Below, piece by piece: positions 1 to 7,209 of a DNA stretch of 64,000 nt. The position numbers were made by a program, and so were the translations under genes. The first letter of the stretch is position 1. Each line of letters begins with the position of its first letter. Source of the stretch: Chloroflexota bacterium (lineage in GTDB: Bacteria; Chloroflexota; Anaerolineae; Anaerolineales; UBA4823); assembly GCA_029265355.1 (NCBI GenBank), contig JAJUJL010000004.1:124001-188000 (forward strand), read 5' to 3'. The notes beneath the pieces were generated by a model. The model saw only the letters and a program-made list of their open reading frames with translations. It was not told where the DNA came from and did not search any database.

Positions 1-345
1 GCCCTCTTTACAATTATCTACAAATTAGCCCGCGCTGGAACAACCGTGATCATCGCCGAACATCACCTGGAATGGATTGCCAGTTTCGCAGACCGGGTGA
101 TCGCTCTGGCGGAGGGCAGCCTGTTCCTGGATGGCGCGCCGGGAGAAGTGCTTTCTTCTCCCAGGCTGCTACAAGCCGGGATTGGCTGGCTGCGCTATAC
201 CAGAGCCGCCCATCTGGGTCAAGACCGAGGCGTGTGGCCAGTCAACCGGGCTTTGCCAGTGACTTTGAACCAGGCAGTGAAGGGCTTTCAGACTGCGCAA
301 CTATACCTGCCGGGCCAGGAACAGGATCATGCTGATCCAGATTGA
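1..345 (+). CDS. ECF transporter ATPase, C-terminal part (5' end outside window)
   Basis: The reading frame is open from the first base, so the N-terminus with Walker A lies upstream of the window. What remains is the end of an ABC ATPase domain: the H-loop region (VIIAEHHLEW), a short strand ending in DRVIALAEG, and a tail of about 70 residues that resembles no domain I recognise. The product would energise import of a vitamin or metal through an ECF complex on the inner face of the membrane. Its stop overlaps the next ATPase gene by 17 bp, so the two are cotranslated, as expected for the two-ATPase ECF arrangement. The T and S components are not downstream and must lie upstream or elsewhere. 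ABC ATPase identity is clear; the ECF assignment rests on the neighbour. Confidence 0.75.
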   Translation, partial: ALFTIIYKLARAGTTVIIAEHHLEWIASFADRVIALAEGSLFLDGAPGEVLSSPRLLQAGIGWLRYTRAAHLGQDRGVWPVNRALPVTLNQAVKGFQTAQLYLPGQEQDHADPD

Positions 346-1123
346 CCATATCCACTTTACCTACCCGGCTGGGGTAAAAGCTCTGGATGATGTCTCGCTG
401 CTGATCCAGCCTGGCGAAAAAGTGGCGCTGGTTGGTGAGAATGGGTCGGGCAAGAGCACGTTAGCGCGCCATCTCAATGGTTTGCTGCGTCCTCAATCTG
501 GCAGCGTTTGGATTGGAGGCTGGCAGACCACGCGACACAGCCCTGCAAAGCTGGCGCGGCGGGTGGCCTACGTCTTCCAAAACCCGGATGAGCAGCTATT
601 CCAACAGCGGGTGTGGGACGAGGTTGCTTTTGGCCCACAAAACCTCGGCTTCTCACCCGAGCAGGTGCGAAAGATGGTTGAACAGGCTCTTGAGCTGATG
701 GGACTGAGCGCAAGTTCTCAGCTCAACCCGCGCGACCTGGGATATTCAGGGCGCAAGCGCGTGGCGTTGGCCTCTGCGATCGCCATGCAAACCCCGACGC
801 TGATCTTTGACGAACCGACAGCGGGCCTGGATGCGAGTGAGCAAGAACAGCTTGGCAAGGTGATTGCTTCTCTACACCAACAAGGAAAAACCATCCTGAT
901 AATTTCACACGATATGGATTTCCTTGCCGAGAACCTGGATCGTTTTGTGCTTTTACAGCGTGGGCGGATCGTTCTGGACGCGCCTGCGCAGGATTTCTTT
1001 TCACAGAAAAGGGTGCTGGAGGCCTGTGGGGTGATCAGCCCACAAATCACGCGGTTGAGCCAGGCTCTCAAACAACCCAGCCTGGCTCTGTCTGTTGAGC
1101 AATTCTTAGATGGTTGGGAATAA
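329..1123 (+). CDS. ECF-type ABC transporter ATP-binding protein
   Basis: A 264-residue ABC ATPase of the cobalt/ECF (CbiO/EcfA) type. Walker A GENGSGKST is at residues 36-44, the Q-loop lies in FQNPDEQLF (Q84), Walker B is TLIFDE (157-162) followed by the D-loop AGLD, and the H-loop is ISHD. The FQNPDxQLF string is typical of EcfA and CbiO proteins. The signature motif is unusual: where LSGGQ is expected, residues 139-143 read YSGRK, so one Gly and the Gln are lost. The enzyme pairs with the ATPase encoded immediately upstream (17-bp overlap). The substrate cannot be read, since no S component is in the window. Length is normal for the family. Confidence 0.88.
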   Translation: MLIQIDHIHFTYPAGVKALDDVSLLIQPGEKVALVGENGSGKSTLARHLNGLLRPQSGSVWIGGWQTTRHSPAKLARRVAYVFQNPDEQLFQQRVWDEVAFGPQNLGFSPEQVRKMVEQALELMGLSASSQLNPRDLGYSGRKRVALASAIAMQTPTLIFDEPTAGLDASEQEQLGKVIASLHQQGKTILIISHDMDFLAENLDRFVLLQRGRIVLDAPAQDFFSQKRVLEACGVISPQITRLSQALKQPSLALSVEQFLDGWE

Positions 1124-1168
1124 GGCGCAATCGATTTTTCACCCCATTACTCGCCGGCGGCGCGGCTG

Positions 1169-2440
1169 CTACAGGCCTGCTTTCGCCAGCTTCCAAAGCG
1201 CCTCTTTCAATTGCCAGATCTCTTCCAGTGTGTTGTAGTGCACTGCCCCCACCCGTACCATGCCGCCGGATTCTTCCAGGCCCAGCCGTTCGGTCACGTT
1301 GATGGCGTAGTAATTGCCATCCCATACATAGATGTTTTGCCGGGCCAACTCTTCGGCTACCCGGCGAGGATGCCAGCCTTTGAGCGTAAAGACAAAAGTG
1401 GGCACGCGCTCTTCTAGCCGGCGCGCGTCATACAGGCCGTAGGGGTGCAGGCCAGGGATTTCTGCCAAAGCGCCCAAAACCGCTCGGCTGATCTCGAACT
1501 CATAGGCGCGGATGGCCGACATCGCCTGCTTCAGGTGCAGCCTCGGCCCGCTGAAATGATCGCCGTACTTTTCGAGATAATCCTGCCCAAAGGTCCGTCC
1601 GACCCACGCCAGGTATTCAATGGCGCCTAACACGCCGGCGATGCCTTCGTGATTCTGAGTGCCGGTTTCGAAGCGGTCAGGCAGATCGTTGCTTGCCGGG
1701 CGCACTTTGTACGCATACAGTTCCTCTAAAACATCATAGCGACCGTAGAGAATGCCGGCATGGGTGCCGAAAAACTTGTAAGCAGATGAAACCAGGAAGT
1801 CGCAGCCCAAATCCTGCACATCTATCGGACCATGCGCCGCATATTGCACCGCATCGATATACACTTGCGCGCCGGCGGCGTGCGCCATCTGCACCAACTT
1901 CTTCACCGGGTTGATCGTGCCCAGGGCATTGGAAGCATAGCCCACCGCCACCAGGCGGGGGCGTGTTTCCAGGGCAGCCGCGAAATTATCCAGGTTCAAG
2001 GTGCCGTCTTCGACGTCGAAATCTACCCAACGCACGTTCACACCGCGGTCCTGTGCGGCCAGCACCCAGGGGGTGACGTTGGCATCGTGATCCAGGCGGG
2101 TGACCACGATCGTGTCGCCGGAATTCCAGTTACGCGAGATCGAGCGGCTGATGTGCAACGTCAGCGTGGTCATGTTATTGCCAAAGACGATTTCTTCCGG
2201 ACGAGCGGCATTGTAGAAGTCGGCCATCGCCGCATGCGCCTCGCCCAAAATATCATCGGATTTTTGGCTGGTAGCGAACGCACCGCCGTGGTTAGCGTTA
2301 CACTCCGTCAGATAAGCTGTGACGCGATCGAGCGAGTGTCGAGCGATTTGGGTGCCGCCAGGGTTATCCAAGAAAACCACCCCTGAGTGCTTCTGCAGGG
2401 CGGGAAATTGCTGGCGTATCAAGGATGAATCAAGCATCAT
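1169..2440 (-). CDS. Cysteine desulfurase-like class V aminotransferase
   Basis: A PLP-dependent class V aminotransferase of about 423 residues, in the group annotated as cysteine desulfurase-like (SufS/NifS relatives). The N-terminus has the family pattern FLDNPGGTQ and the PLP lysine sits in SSAYKFFG. The start at 2440 (MLDSS) is chosen because GGAGAA lies 8 bases upstream; an in-frame start 10 codons earlier has no such site. Such enzymes release sulfur from cysteine as a persulfide, though members of this subgroup may act on other substrates. The gene is followed on the same strand by lipA (100-bp gap upstream), whose product consumes Fe-S sulfur, a plausible functional link. No scaffold or other isc/suf genes are nearby. 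Confidence 0.85.
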   Translation of the reverse strand: MMLDSSLIRQQFPALQKHSGVVFLDNPGGTQIARHSLDRVTAYLTECNANHGGAFATSQKSDDILGEAHAAMADFYNAARPEEIVFGNNMTTLTLHISRSISRNWNSGDTIVVTRLDHDANVTPWVLAAQDRGVNVRWVDFDVEDGTLNLDNFAAALETRPRLVAVGYASNALGTINPVKKLVQMAHAAGAQVYIDAVQYAAHGPIDVQDLGCDFLVSSAYKFFGTHAGILYGRYDVLEELYAYKVRPASNDLPDRFETGTQNHEGIAGVLGAIEYLAWVGRTFGQDYLEKYGDHFSGPRLHLKQAMSAIRAYEFEISRAVLGALAEIPGLHPYGLYDARRLEERVPTFVFTLKGWHPRRVAEELARQNIYVWDGNYYAINVTERLGLEESGGMVRVGAVHYNTLEEIWQLKEALWKLAKAGL

Positions 2441-2539
2441 GCACTTCTCCAGGGGCAATCCAACCGGCACGGGTAATGGGGCAGCGTGGGATGAGAATTT
2501 AACTGCTCAGATCAGGCCACGCCTGGGAACGGCCGACGC

Positions 2540-3478
2540 CTATATCTCACCATACAATTGACGGTGCACAGCGCTCAAGGCGCGCACCTGCTCCGCCGCG
2601 TGGTAGGACGAGCGCACCAACGGGCCACTTTCGACCCATTGAAACCCGATCTCCAGACCAAAGCGCTTGATCTCGGCGAATTCTTCGGGTGTGTAATAGC
2701 GAGCGATGGGCAGGTGCTTCTTGCTGGGCTGCAGGTACTGTCCCACGGTCAGGATATCGACGCCCCATGAACGCTGGTCACGCATCACTTCTTTGACCTC
2801 ATCCAGCGTCTCCCCCAACCCGACCATGATGCCGGACTTGGTCAGCACCTCTGGGTCGAGCTTTTTTGCGTTGCTCAGCGTGGCCGCCGCCCACTCGTAG
2901 CGATCCTGCGGCTGCACGAGCTTGAAAAGGCGCGGCACGGTCTCCACGTTGTGGTTGAGGATCTCCGGGCGGGCGTCCATGACGATCTTGAGCGCCTCCA
3001 GGCTGCCCTTGAAATCGGGGATCAGCACTTCGATCGAGCAGCCAGGGTGCACCTGGCGGATGCGGCGAATGACCATAGCAAAGATTGGCGCGCCGCCGTC
3101 TTTGCGGTCGTCGCGGTTGACGCTGGTGATCACGGCGTGCTGCAGGTTCATCGCCTTCACCGCCTGGGCAACGCGTTCCGGCTCGACCCAGTCCAGCGGC
3201 GAGGGTTGGCCGCGCTTGATATCGCAGAAGCCGCACGAGCGCGTGCAGACATCGCCCATCATCAGGAAAGTGGCTGTACCAGAACCCCAGCACTCGCCCA
3301 TGTTGGGGCACATGGCTTCTTCGCACACGGTGTGCAGTGATTTCGAGCGCATCAACCCTTGCAACCACTGGTAGGTTTCACCGGAAGGGGCGCGCACTTT
3401 GATCCACTCAGGGCGCCGCTGCGGCGCAGTGGTGATGTCTTCGGGCTTGATGCGGTCGCGGGTGGGTGTAAACGGCAT
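2540..3478 (-). CDS. lipA: Lipoyl synthase
   Basis: Radical SAM enzyme that inserts two sulfur atoms into the octanoyl group on lipoyl-carrier proteins in the cytosol. Both diagnostic cysteine sets are present: the auxiliary cluster motif C52-x4-C57-x5-C63 ([12 protein letters not shown]) and the radical SAM motif C78-x3-C82-x2-C85 (CTRSCGFC). The family's C-terminal serine is also present in the PLVRSSYHA region. At 312 residues the length is normal. The start at 3478 is preceded by AAAGGAGT. No lipB or lplA is in the window, so the source of octanoyl-protein is unseen. The neighbouring cysteine-desulfurase-like gene could supply sulfur for cluster repair. Confidence 0.97.
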   Translation of the reverse strand: MPFTPTRDRIKPEDITTAPQRRPEWIKVRAPSGETYQWLQGLMRSKSLHTVCEEAMCPNMGECWGSGTATFLMMGDVCTRSCGFCDIKRGQPSPLDWVEPERVAQAVKAMNLQHAVITSVNRDDRKDGGAPIFAMVIRRIRQVHPGCSIEVLIPDFKGSLEALKIVMDARPEILNHNVETVPRLFKLVQPQDRYEWAAATLSNAKKLDPEVLTKSGIMVGLGETLDEVKEVMRDQRSWGVDILTVGQYLQPSKKHLPIARYYTPEEFAEIKRFGLEIGFQWVESGPLVRSSYHAAEQVRALSAVHRQLYGEI

Positions 3479-3613
3479 GAGAACTCCTTTAAGATACCTG
3501 CTTATTGCGGTATTTTACCCTGATTTTCCACAAGATGGATGAGCAGCGCGTGAGACAACGCCGGTGCTCGAACAGCCCTGATCCTCTAAAGAATGATAAG
3601 CTCCTCGCACTTC

Positions 3614-3684
3614 GGGGGTCACGCAAAATGACTTGATAGGAGATTGTCACGACCAGCACAGTACGTTGGTATCGCAATGACAGC
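3614..3684 (+). repeat. Dispersed 71-bp palindromic repeat, copy 1
   Basis: This noncoding segment matches the reverse complement of 56262-56332 at 60 of 71 positions by hand alignment. Its right half is palindromic around ACCAGCA-CAGTA-(C/T)G(T/C)TGGT, flanked by complementary GATTG/CAATGA-type ends. It lies in the 281-bp gap between lipA and the DUF35 gene terminator. The organisation is that of a REP-like intergenic element. Confidence 0.75.
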
Positions 3685-3698
3685 TAAGATCGAAGTAG

Positions 3699-3734
3699 AA
3701 AAACGCAAAGCGCCCGCCGGTAACCGGCGGGCGC
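3699..3734 (-). terminator. Rho-independent terminator of the minus-strand catabolic operon
   Basis: A perfect 11-bp G+C stem (3710-3720 with 3724-3734, loop TAA) is followed on the minus strand by a U-rich run containing TTTGCG and TTTTT. It lies 26 bases past the DUF35 stop and would end the transcript that includes the thiolase-like gene. Confidence 0.85.
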
Positions 3735-3759
3735 CAGGGTTGCTCTCGCTATTCGCTGC

Positions 3760-4116
3760 TTATCCTGCCGGTTTGAGCACCAATCCGTACACCGCCTCCC
3801 CATACTGCTTGCGCACCGGCCCCCATTCGGGCTTCATCACCATACCGGTTTCCAGGTGAGCTGATTCGTCCACGTGGATCTGACCCATAGCGCGCACGCC
3901 GTTTTCGAACTCCACAACACCGATGGTCAGGTAACGCTGGTCGAACCCCCAGGGCAGGTTGTAGATGCGTGTGTAAGTGAGCAGCTTTGCCATCCCTTCT
4001 GGCTTGATCTTCTCGAACTCCCGGCTCTTGCAAGCCAGGCAGCGGTCATGGAAGGGGTAGTGAATCTTGCCACACTTCTTGCAGCGGTATGCGACGATCT
4101 CGATTTCTTTCTTCAT
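3760..4116 (-). CDS. DUF35 Zn-ribbon/OB-fold protein, partner of the thiolase-like protein
   Basis: A 118-residue protein with an N-terminal zinc ribbon (C12-x2-C15 and C26-x2-C29) followed by an OB-fold that contains the family segment GVVEFENG. Proteins of this type bind acyl-CoA and form complexes with thiolase-fold enzymes: the HMG-CoA synthase/thiolase complexes of archaea, and ChsH2 with the Ltp2 aldolase in steroid degraders. Its start overlaps the thiolase-like gene by 4 bases (ATGA), which strongly suggests a stoichiometric complex. It is the last gene before a strong terminator. Confidence 0.9.
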   Translation of the reverse strand: MKKEIEIVAYRCKKCGKIHYPFHDRCLACKSREFEKIKPEGMAKLLTYTRIYNLPWGFDQRYLTIGVVEFENGVRAMGQIHVDESAHLETGMVMKPEWGPVRKQYGEAVYGLVLKPAG

Positions 4117-5303
4117 TTCTCTACCCTCCGCAGCACGAAGGCCAGCACGTTGTTGCCAAACCCGCCGAAGTTGACCGTCAGGCCGTTCTGGGCGTTCTTC
4201 ACCTGGCGATTCTTGGGCAGCTCGTGACGCAACTGCCAGACAATATCCACCACCTGGGCCACGCCGGTAGCGCCCACGGGATGGCCGCGCGCCTTTAAAC
4301 CACCCGAAACATTGATCGGGATCTGCCCACCCAGGCGCGTTTTTCCAGCCAGGGCAGCCTTGGCGCCCTCGCCCTTCTTGAAGAAGCCCACGTGCTCGCT
4401 CTCGGCAATCTCCAGGATAGTGAAGGCGTCATGCAGCTCAGCCACATGAATGTCAGATGGCTTCAACCTGGCGCGCTCGAAAGCCTGTTGCGCTGCCAGC
4501 GTGACCGCTTTCAGGTCAGTGGGGTCCTCGCGCTCCTGCAGCGTTTGGGTATCGGTGGCCTGGCCAAAACCGGCAATGATCACCGGCGGTTTGGCAGGCG
4601 ACTTGAGCATCTCCAAGGGGCAGAGCACGATCGCCGCTGCGCCGTCGCTCACCGGGCAAGCGTCGTACAGGTGCAGCGGATCGGCTGCCACCGGATTATT
4701 GACGATGGCAGCCGGGTCATCGAAGATGCCCTCCTTGGTAATCGCCATCTCCACATGGGCATAGGGGTTCAGGCCGCCCATCTCCTGGTTTTTGATCGCC
4801 ACACTGACCAGCGCTTCACGCGTCACACCGTACTTTTCCATATACAGGCGGGTAAACATGCCTGCCATGCCAGGCAGGGTGATGCCGTAGGGATACTCAA
4901 CTTGAGGGTGGGTGAGCGTGGCCACGAAATCGGTGGCGCGCCAGCCGGTCACCTCGCGCATTTTCTCGCCGCCTACCACCAGCACGGTGTCGTAATAGCC
5001 AGAAGCCACCGCTAACAATCCGGCCTTAACCGCCGAGCCGCCTGAGGCGGGACCATTTTCCACCGTCTCAGCCGCGGCGGGCAGCAGGCTCAGGCGGTCC
5101 ACCAGGGAGCTGGCAATGGCTGTCTGGTGCTGGATCACACCGCCACCCATGTTGCCCACATAGACCGCATCCACCGATTTGTCGCCCAGCCCAGCGTCGT
5201 CCAGGGCTTTCAGGCTGGCGTACGCCAGCATATCCATCAGCGTGTCTTCGTCGCGCCGGCCGAAGGGGATCATGCCGACGCCGATCACTGCTACGTCTCT
5301 CAT
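4113..5303 (-). CDS. Thiolase-superfamily protein lacking the nucleophilic Cys
   Basis: A 396-residue protein of the SCP2-thiolase-like branch. Fold landmarks are clear: the N-terminal strand MRDVAVIGVG, the HDAF motif, and NVSGG followed by GHPVGATG with H341. At the position of the acylated cysteine, normally in a motif such as ENACASGG, this protein has ENGPASGG, so Pro85 replaces Cys. The base sequence leaves no doubt about this codon. The second thiolase Cys is also absent: the C-terminus reads NFGGFGNN. Ordinary thiolysis is therefore unlikely. Cys-less thiolase-fold proteins with a DUF35 partner include the Ltp2-type retro-aldolases of steroid side-chain degradation, so a C-C lyase on a CoA thioester is a reasonable model but is not proven. 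It is 4 bp from the GNAT-like gene and overlaps DUF35. Confidence 0.88.
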   Translation of the reverse strand: MRDVAVIGVGMIPFGRRDEDTLMDMLAYASLKALDDAGLGDKSVDAVYVGNMGGGVIQHQTAIASSLVDRLSLLPAAAETVENGPASGGSAVKAGLLAVASGYYDTVLVVGGEKMREVTGWRATDFVATLTHPQVEYPYGITLPGMAGMFTRLYMEKYGVTREALVSVAIKNQEMGGLNPYAHVEMAITKEGIFDDPAAIVNNPVAADPLHLYDACPVSDGAAAIVLCPLEMLKSPAKPPVIIAGFGQATDTQTLQEREDPTDLKAVTLAAQQAFERARLKPSDIHVAELHDAFTILEIAESEHVGFFKKGEGAKAALAGKTRLGGQIPINVSGGLKARGHPVGATGVAQVVDIVWQLRHELPKNRQVKNAQNGLTVNFGGFGNNVLAFVLRRVEK

Positions 5304-5307
5304 CGTC

Positions 5308-5997
5308 TCATCTCCCTTTTAGCCCGGCGATGCGCTCGCGGATGGTCTCATCGTCGGCAAACAGGATGGCACGCGTGGCCTGTTCCCAAAGGTCTTCCGG
5401 CACCGGGCGCTCTCCCACCACCAGGCGCGGCTTGGCTTTGAAATACGTCTCGCGCGTCAGCCGCCATGAATCGCCGCCGCCCAGCTCATGTGGAATATTG
5501 GTTTCTTCCAGCGGGTATTCGATCATCCAGCGCCGGAAGCCGATCGGGCTTTCGGCGACGATCAGCACCTCCTCCTGGTTGAGGTACTCCATGTGGTATT
5601 CCATCTTGGCAGCAAACAGGTGTGAGCCAATGCGCAGGCCGCGGTCGATCGCCAGCGTGTGATAGCTCATGCCCACCTTCTCGTTCTCCATGCGCCCGTT
5701 GACGACGCCCACGAGGTAGCCGTCCACCTGCCCAATCAGGCAGTACTCGCTCTTGACACGATAGCGGTACCAGGCCAGCAGCTCCCCATACAAGCGGGCG
5801 CTGACGATATCGTAGTAATCCCGCTCGATGAACAGGCAGGGGTGCACCGACTTGAGAATCTCAGGCACATCCTCACGCGCCGCCTGGCGCACTACCATCT
5901 TTTTGCCGTTCGCCAGGGTGATCACCTTGGGCGGGTAAGGCGCCATCGGGTATTGCTTAGGTCGCAATACTTGTTCCAGTTCCATATCCATTGGCAT
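5308..5997 (-). CDS. GNAT-like acetyltransferase-fold protein
   Basis: A 229-residue soluble protein. The segment KKMVVRQAAREDVPEIL near residue 35 looks like the first strand and helix of a GNAT fold. The stretch LIGQVDGYLVGVVNG, followed later by a HTLAIDRGLRIGSHLF segment, resembles the acetyl-CoA-binding strand-loop-helix, although the R/Q-x-x-G-x-G/A signature is only partly kept (RGLRIGSHL). The C-terminal 60 residues match nothing I know. It sits 4 bp from the thiolase-like gene in a tight operon, so it may act on or sense a CoA derivative of that pathway. Substrate unknown; the fold assignment is moderate. Confidence 0.6.
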   Translation of the reverse strand: MPMDMELEQVLRPKQYPMAPYPPKVITLANGKKMVVRQAAREDVPEILKSVHPCLFIERDYYDIVSARLYGELLAWYRYRVKSEYCLIGQVDGYLVGVVNGRMENEKVGMSYHTLAIDRGLRIGSHLFAAKMEYHMEYLNQEEVLIVAESPIGFRRWMIEYPLEETNIPHELGGGDSWRLTRETYFKAKPRLVVGERPVPEDLWEQATRAILFADDETIRERIAGLKGR

Positions 5998-6085
5998 AGC
6001 TGGTTTCCTCCAAACTATAGAGTTATCGGCGCGCCCCGGGCAGAGATGCGGCGGCGCTGCAGCCGCACCCTCCCCTGCGCACCTG

Positions 6086-6967
6086 TCAGGCCAGGTTTGC
6101 TTTGCTCAAAGCGTTGAGGCGCTCCACATGAGCCGGATCATAGGCATCCCCGAAACGCGTCTTGGGCAGGGCCGCCTTCTTTTCCATCAGCGCCTCGTAT
6201 TCATCGTCATCGACGATTGCCACGCAACGCCCGATGCTGGACTCGCCATCCACGAAGCGCCACGGGAAGAAGCCGATTGGCACCCGGCGGTTGAGCAACA
6301 GGTCGAGATCGCCGCCGATGCACTCGGCGTGCACAATGCCGTAGGGGAACATCTCCAGGTGCATGAGCTGGTACTTGGTGTCGTCGAAGAACTCGGCCAG
6401 CGGCATGCCATACTTCTTGCGAAACACCTTCTCCGCCTGGCGCGCCTGGCGCGGCATCCAATCGCGGATGATGGTGTTCATAGGGTGATCGGCGCTGCCG
6501 CAATCCACGCCGATCCAGCGCAGCTTCTTGGCTTTGGCCCACTCGGCAAACTCCCGGTCTGGGCCAGGGTGCATCACCATGTAGCGAATCTCGTTGGCGG
6601 TGGGCATATCCCAGCCAAAGTGGTGGTAACCGGTGTGGATGATGAGAATGTCGCCCTCGCGCACTTCGACGCGCTCCTCGACCATTTCACTGGTGTACAC
6701 ATCGTAATCGCCGCACACATCGCTCAGGTCGACCACGGCGGCGTCGTGCACCAGGTAGTCCATATCCAGCGAGGCCATATCCTTGCCGGGCGTGTGGAAA
6801 TGAATCTCGCCGTCCAGGTGCGTGCCCAGGTGATTGGAATGGGTAACAAGCTGTCCGTTAGCGCCGTTCGGCGCCAGGCGTTTGAAATACTTCACCTGCA
6901 GCGGCTCGTAGGTGGGCCAGGCGGGTGTGCCAATGCCCAGAGGGATGGTCAGATCGATGAATTTCAT
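6086..6967 (-). CDS. Cyclase-family metal-dependent hydrolase
   Basis: A 293-residue member of the cyclase family (PF04199), which includes kynurenine formamidase and isatin hydrolase. The metal-binding motif is present as HLGTHLDGEIHFH (residues 46-58), matching the family's HxGTHxDxPxH pattern except that Gly-Glu replaces the usual x-Pro. A further conserved stretch reads IHTGYH. The protein is longer than a typical kynurenine formamidase (about 210 residues). Family members hydrolyse amide bonds, often opening a lactam or imide ring; here a ring-opening step after molybdenum-dependent hydroxylation would fit. It lies between the thiolase block and the DUF1116/FdrA genes, all on the minus strand. 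Confidence 0.82.
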   Translation of the reverse strand: MKFIDLTIPLGIGTPAWPTYEPLQVKYFKRLAPNGANGQLVTHSNHLGTHLDGEIHFHTPGKDMASLDMDYLVHDAAVVDLSDVCGDYDVYTSEMVEERVEVREGDILIIHTGYHHFGWDMPTANEIRYMVMHPGPDREFAEWAKAKKLRWIGVDCGSADHPMNTIIRDWMPRQARQAEKVFRKKYGMPLAEFFDDTKYQLMHLEMFPYGIVHAECIGGDLDLLLNRRVPIGFFPWRFVDGESSIGRCVAIVDDDEYEALMEKKAALPKTRFGDAYDPAHVERLNALSKANLA

Positions 6968-6993
6968 GTTAGTCTCCTTTGTAAACCATATTT

Positions 6994-7013
6994 ACCGCAA
7001 AGGCGCAAAGTTT
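6994..7013 (+). repeat. Left inverted repeat flanking the GxxExxY remnant
   Basis: Twenty bases beginning ACCGCAAAGG and ending CGCAAAGTTT. They equal the reverse complement of the repeat at 7177-7205 with a 9-base segment (CACGAAGGA) missing. It abuts the 3' end of the gene remnant. Confidence 0.6.
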
Positions 7014-7015
7014 TT

Positions 7016-7175
7016 TCATTTCTTCCCTGCTGATTCGGGCAGATTGTTGACCATGCGTTTGATGCCGTGTTTGATAAGGTTGTTGTTCCAGTTGAGCAGA
7101 AAGCCCAGGCCCTAACGCTCTATGCACCTTCACCGCCACATCAACAACATATCTAGCAATTTCCTCGATATCCAT
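7016..7175 (-). pseudogene. Remnant of a GxxExxY (PDDEXK_3-type) protein gene
   Basis: The 5' part encodes an N-terminus typical of GxxExxY proteins, including VVDVAVKVHRALGPGL. After a frame change near 7100 the remaining bases encode that family's usual C-terminus in another frame: LLNWNNNLIKHGIKRMVNN and then a stop at 7016-7018. The whole middle of the roughly 125-residue protein, with the GxxExxY motif and the putative nuclease residues, is deleted. The remnant is bounded on both sides by matching inverted repeats. Family assignment is from memory of the conserved ends. Confidence 0.75.
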
Positions 7176-7176
7176 T

Positions 7177-7205
7177 AAACTTTGCGTCCTTCGTGCCTTT
7201 GCGGT
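7177..7205 (-). repeat. Right inverted repeat flanking the GxxExxY remnant
   Basis: Twenty-nine bases which on the minus strand begin ACCGCAAAGG, continue CACGAAGGA, and end CGCAAAGTTT. The left copy at 6994-7013 is identical apart from the 9 missing bases. This copy directly precedes the remnant's start codon. Confidence 0.6.
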
Positions 7206-7209
7206 TAGC

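Noticed and set aside
3489-3677. 62-codon minus-strand frame between lipA and the DUF35 gene
   Set aside because: Most of it is the 71-bp repeat; it has no ribosome site and no family.
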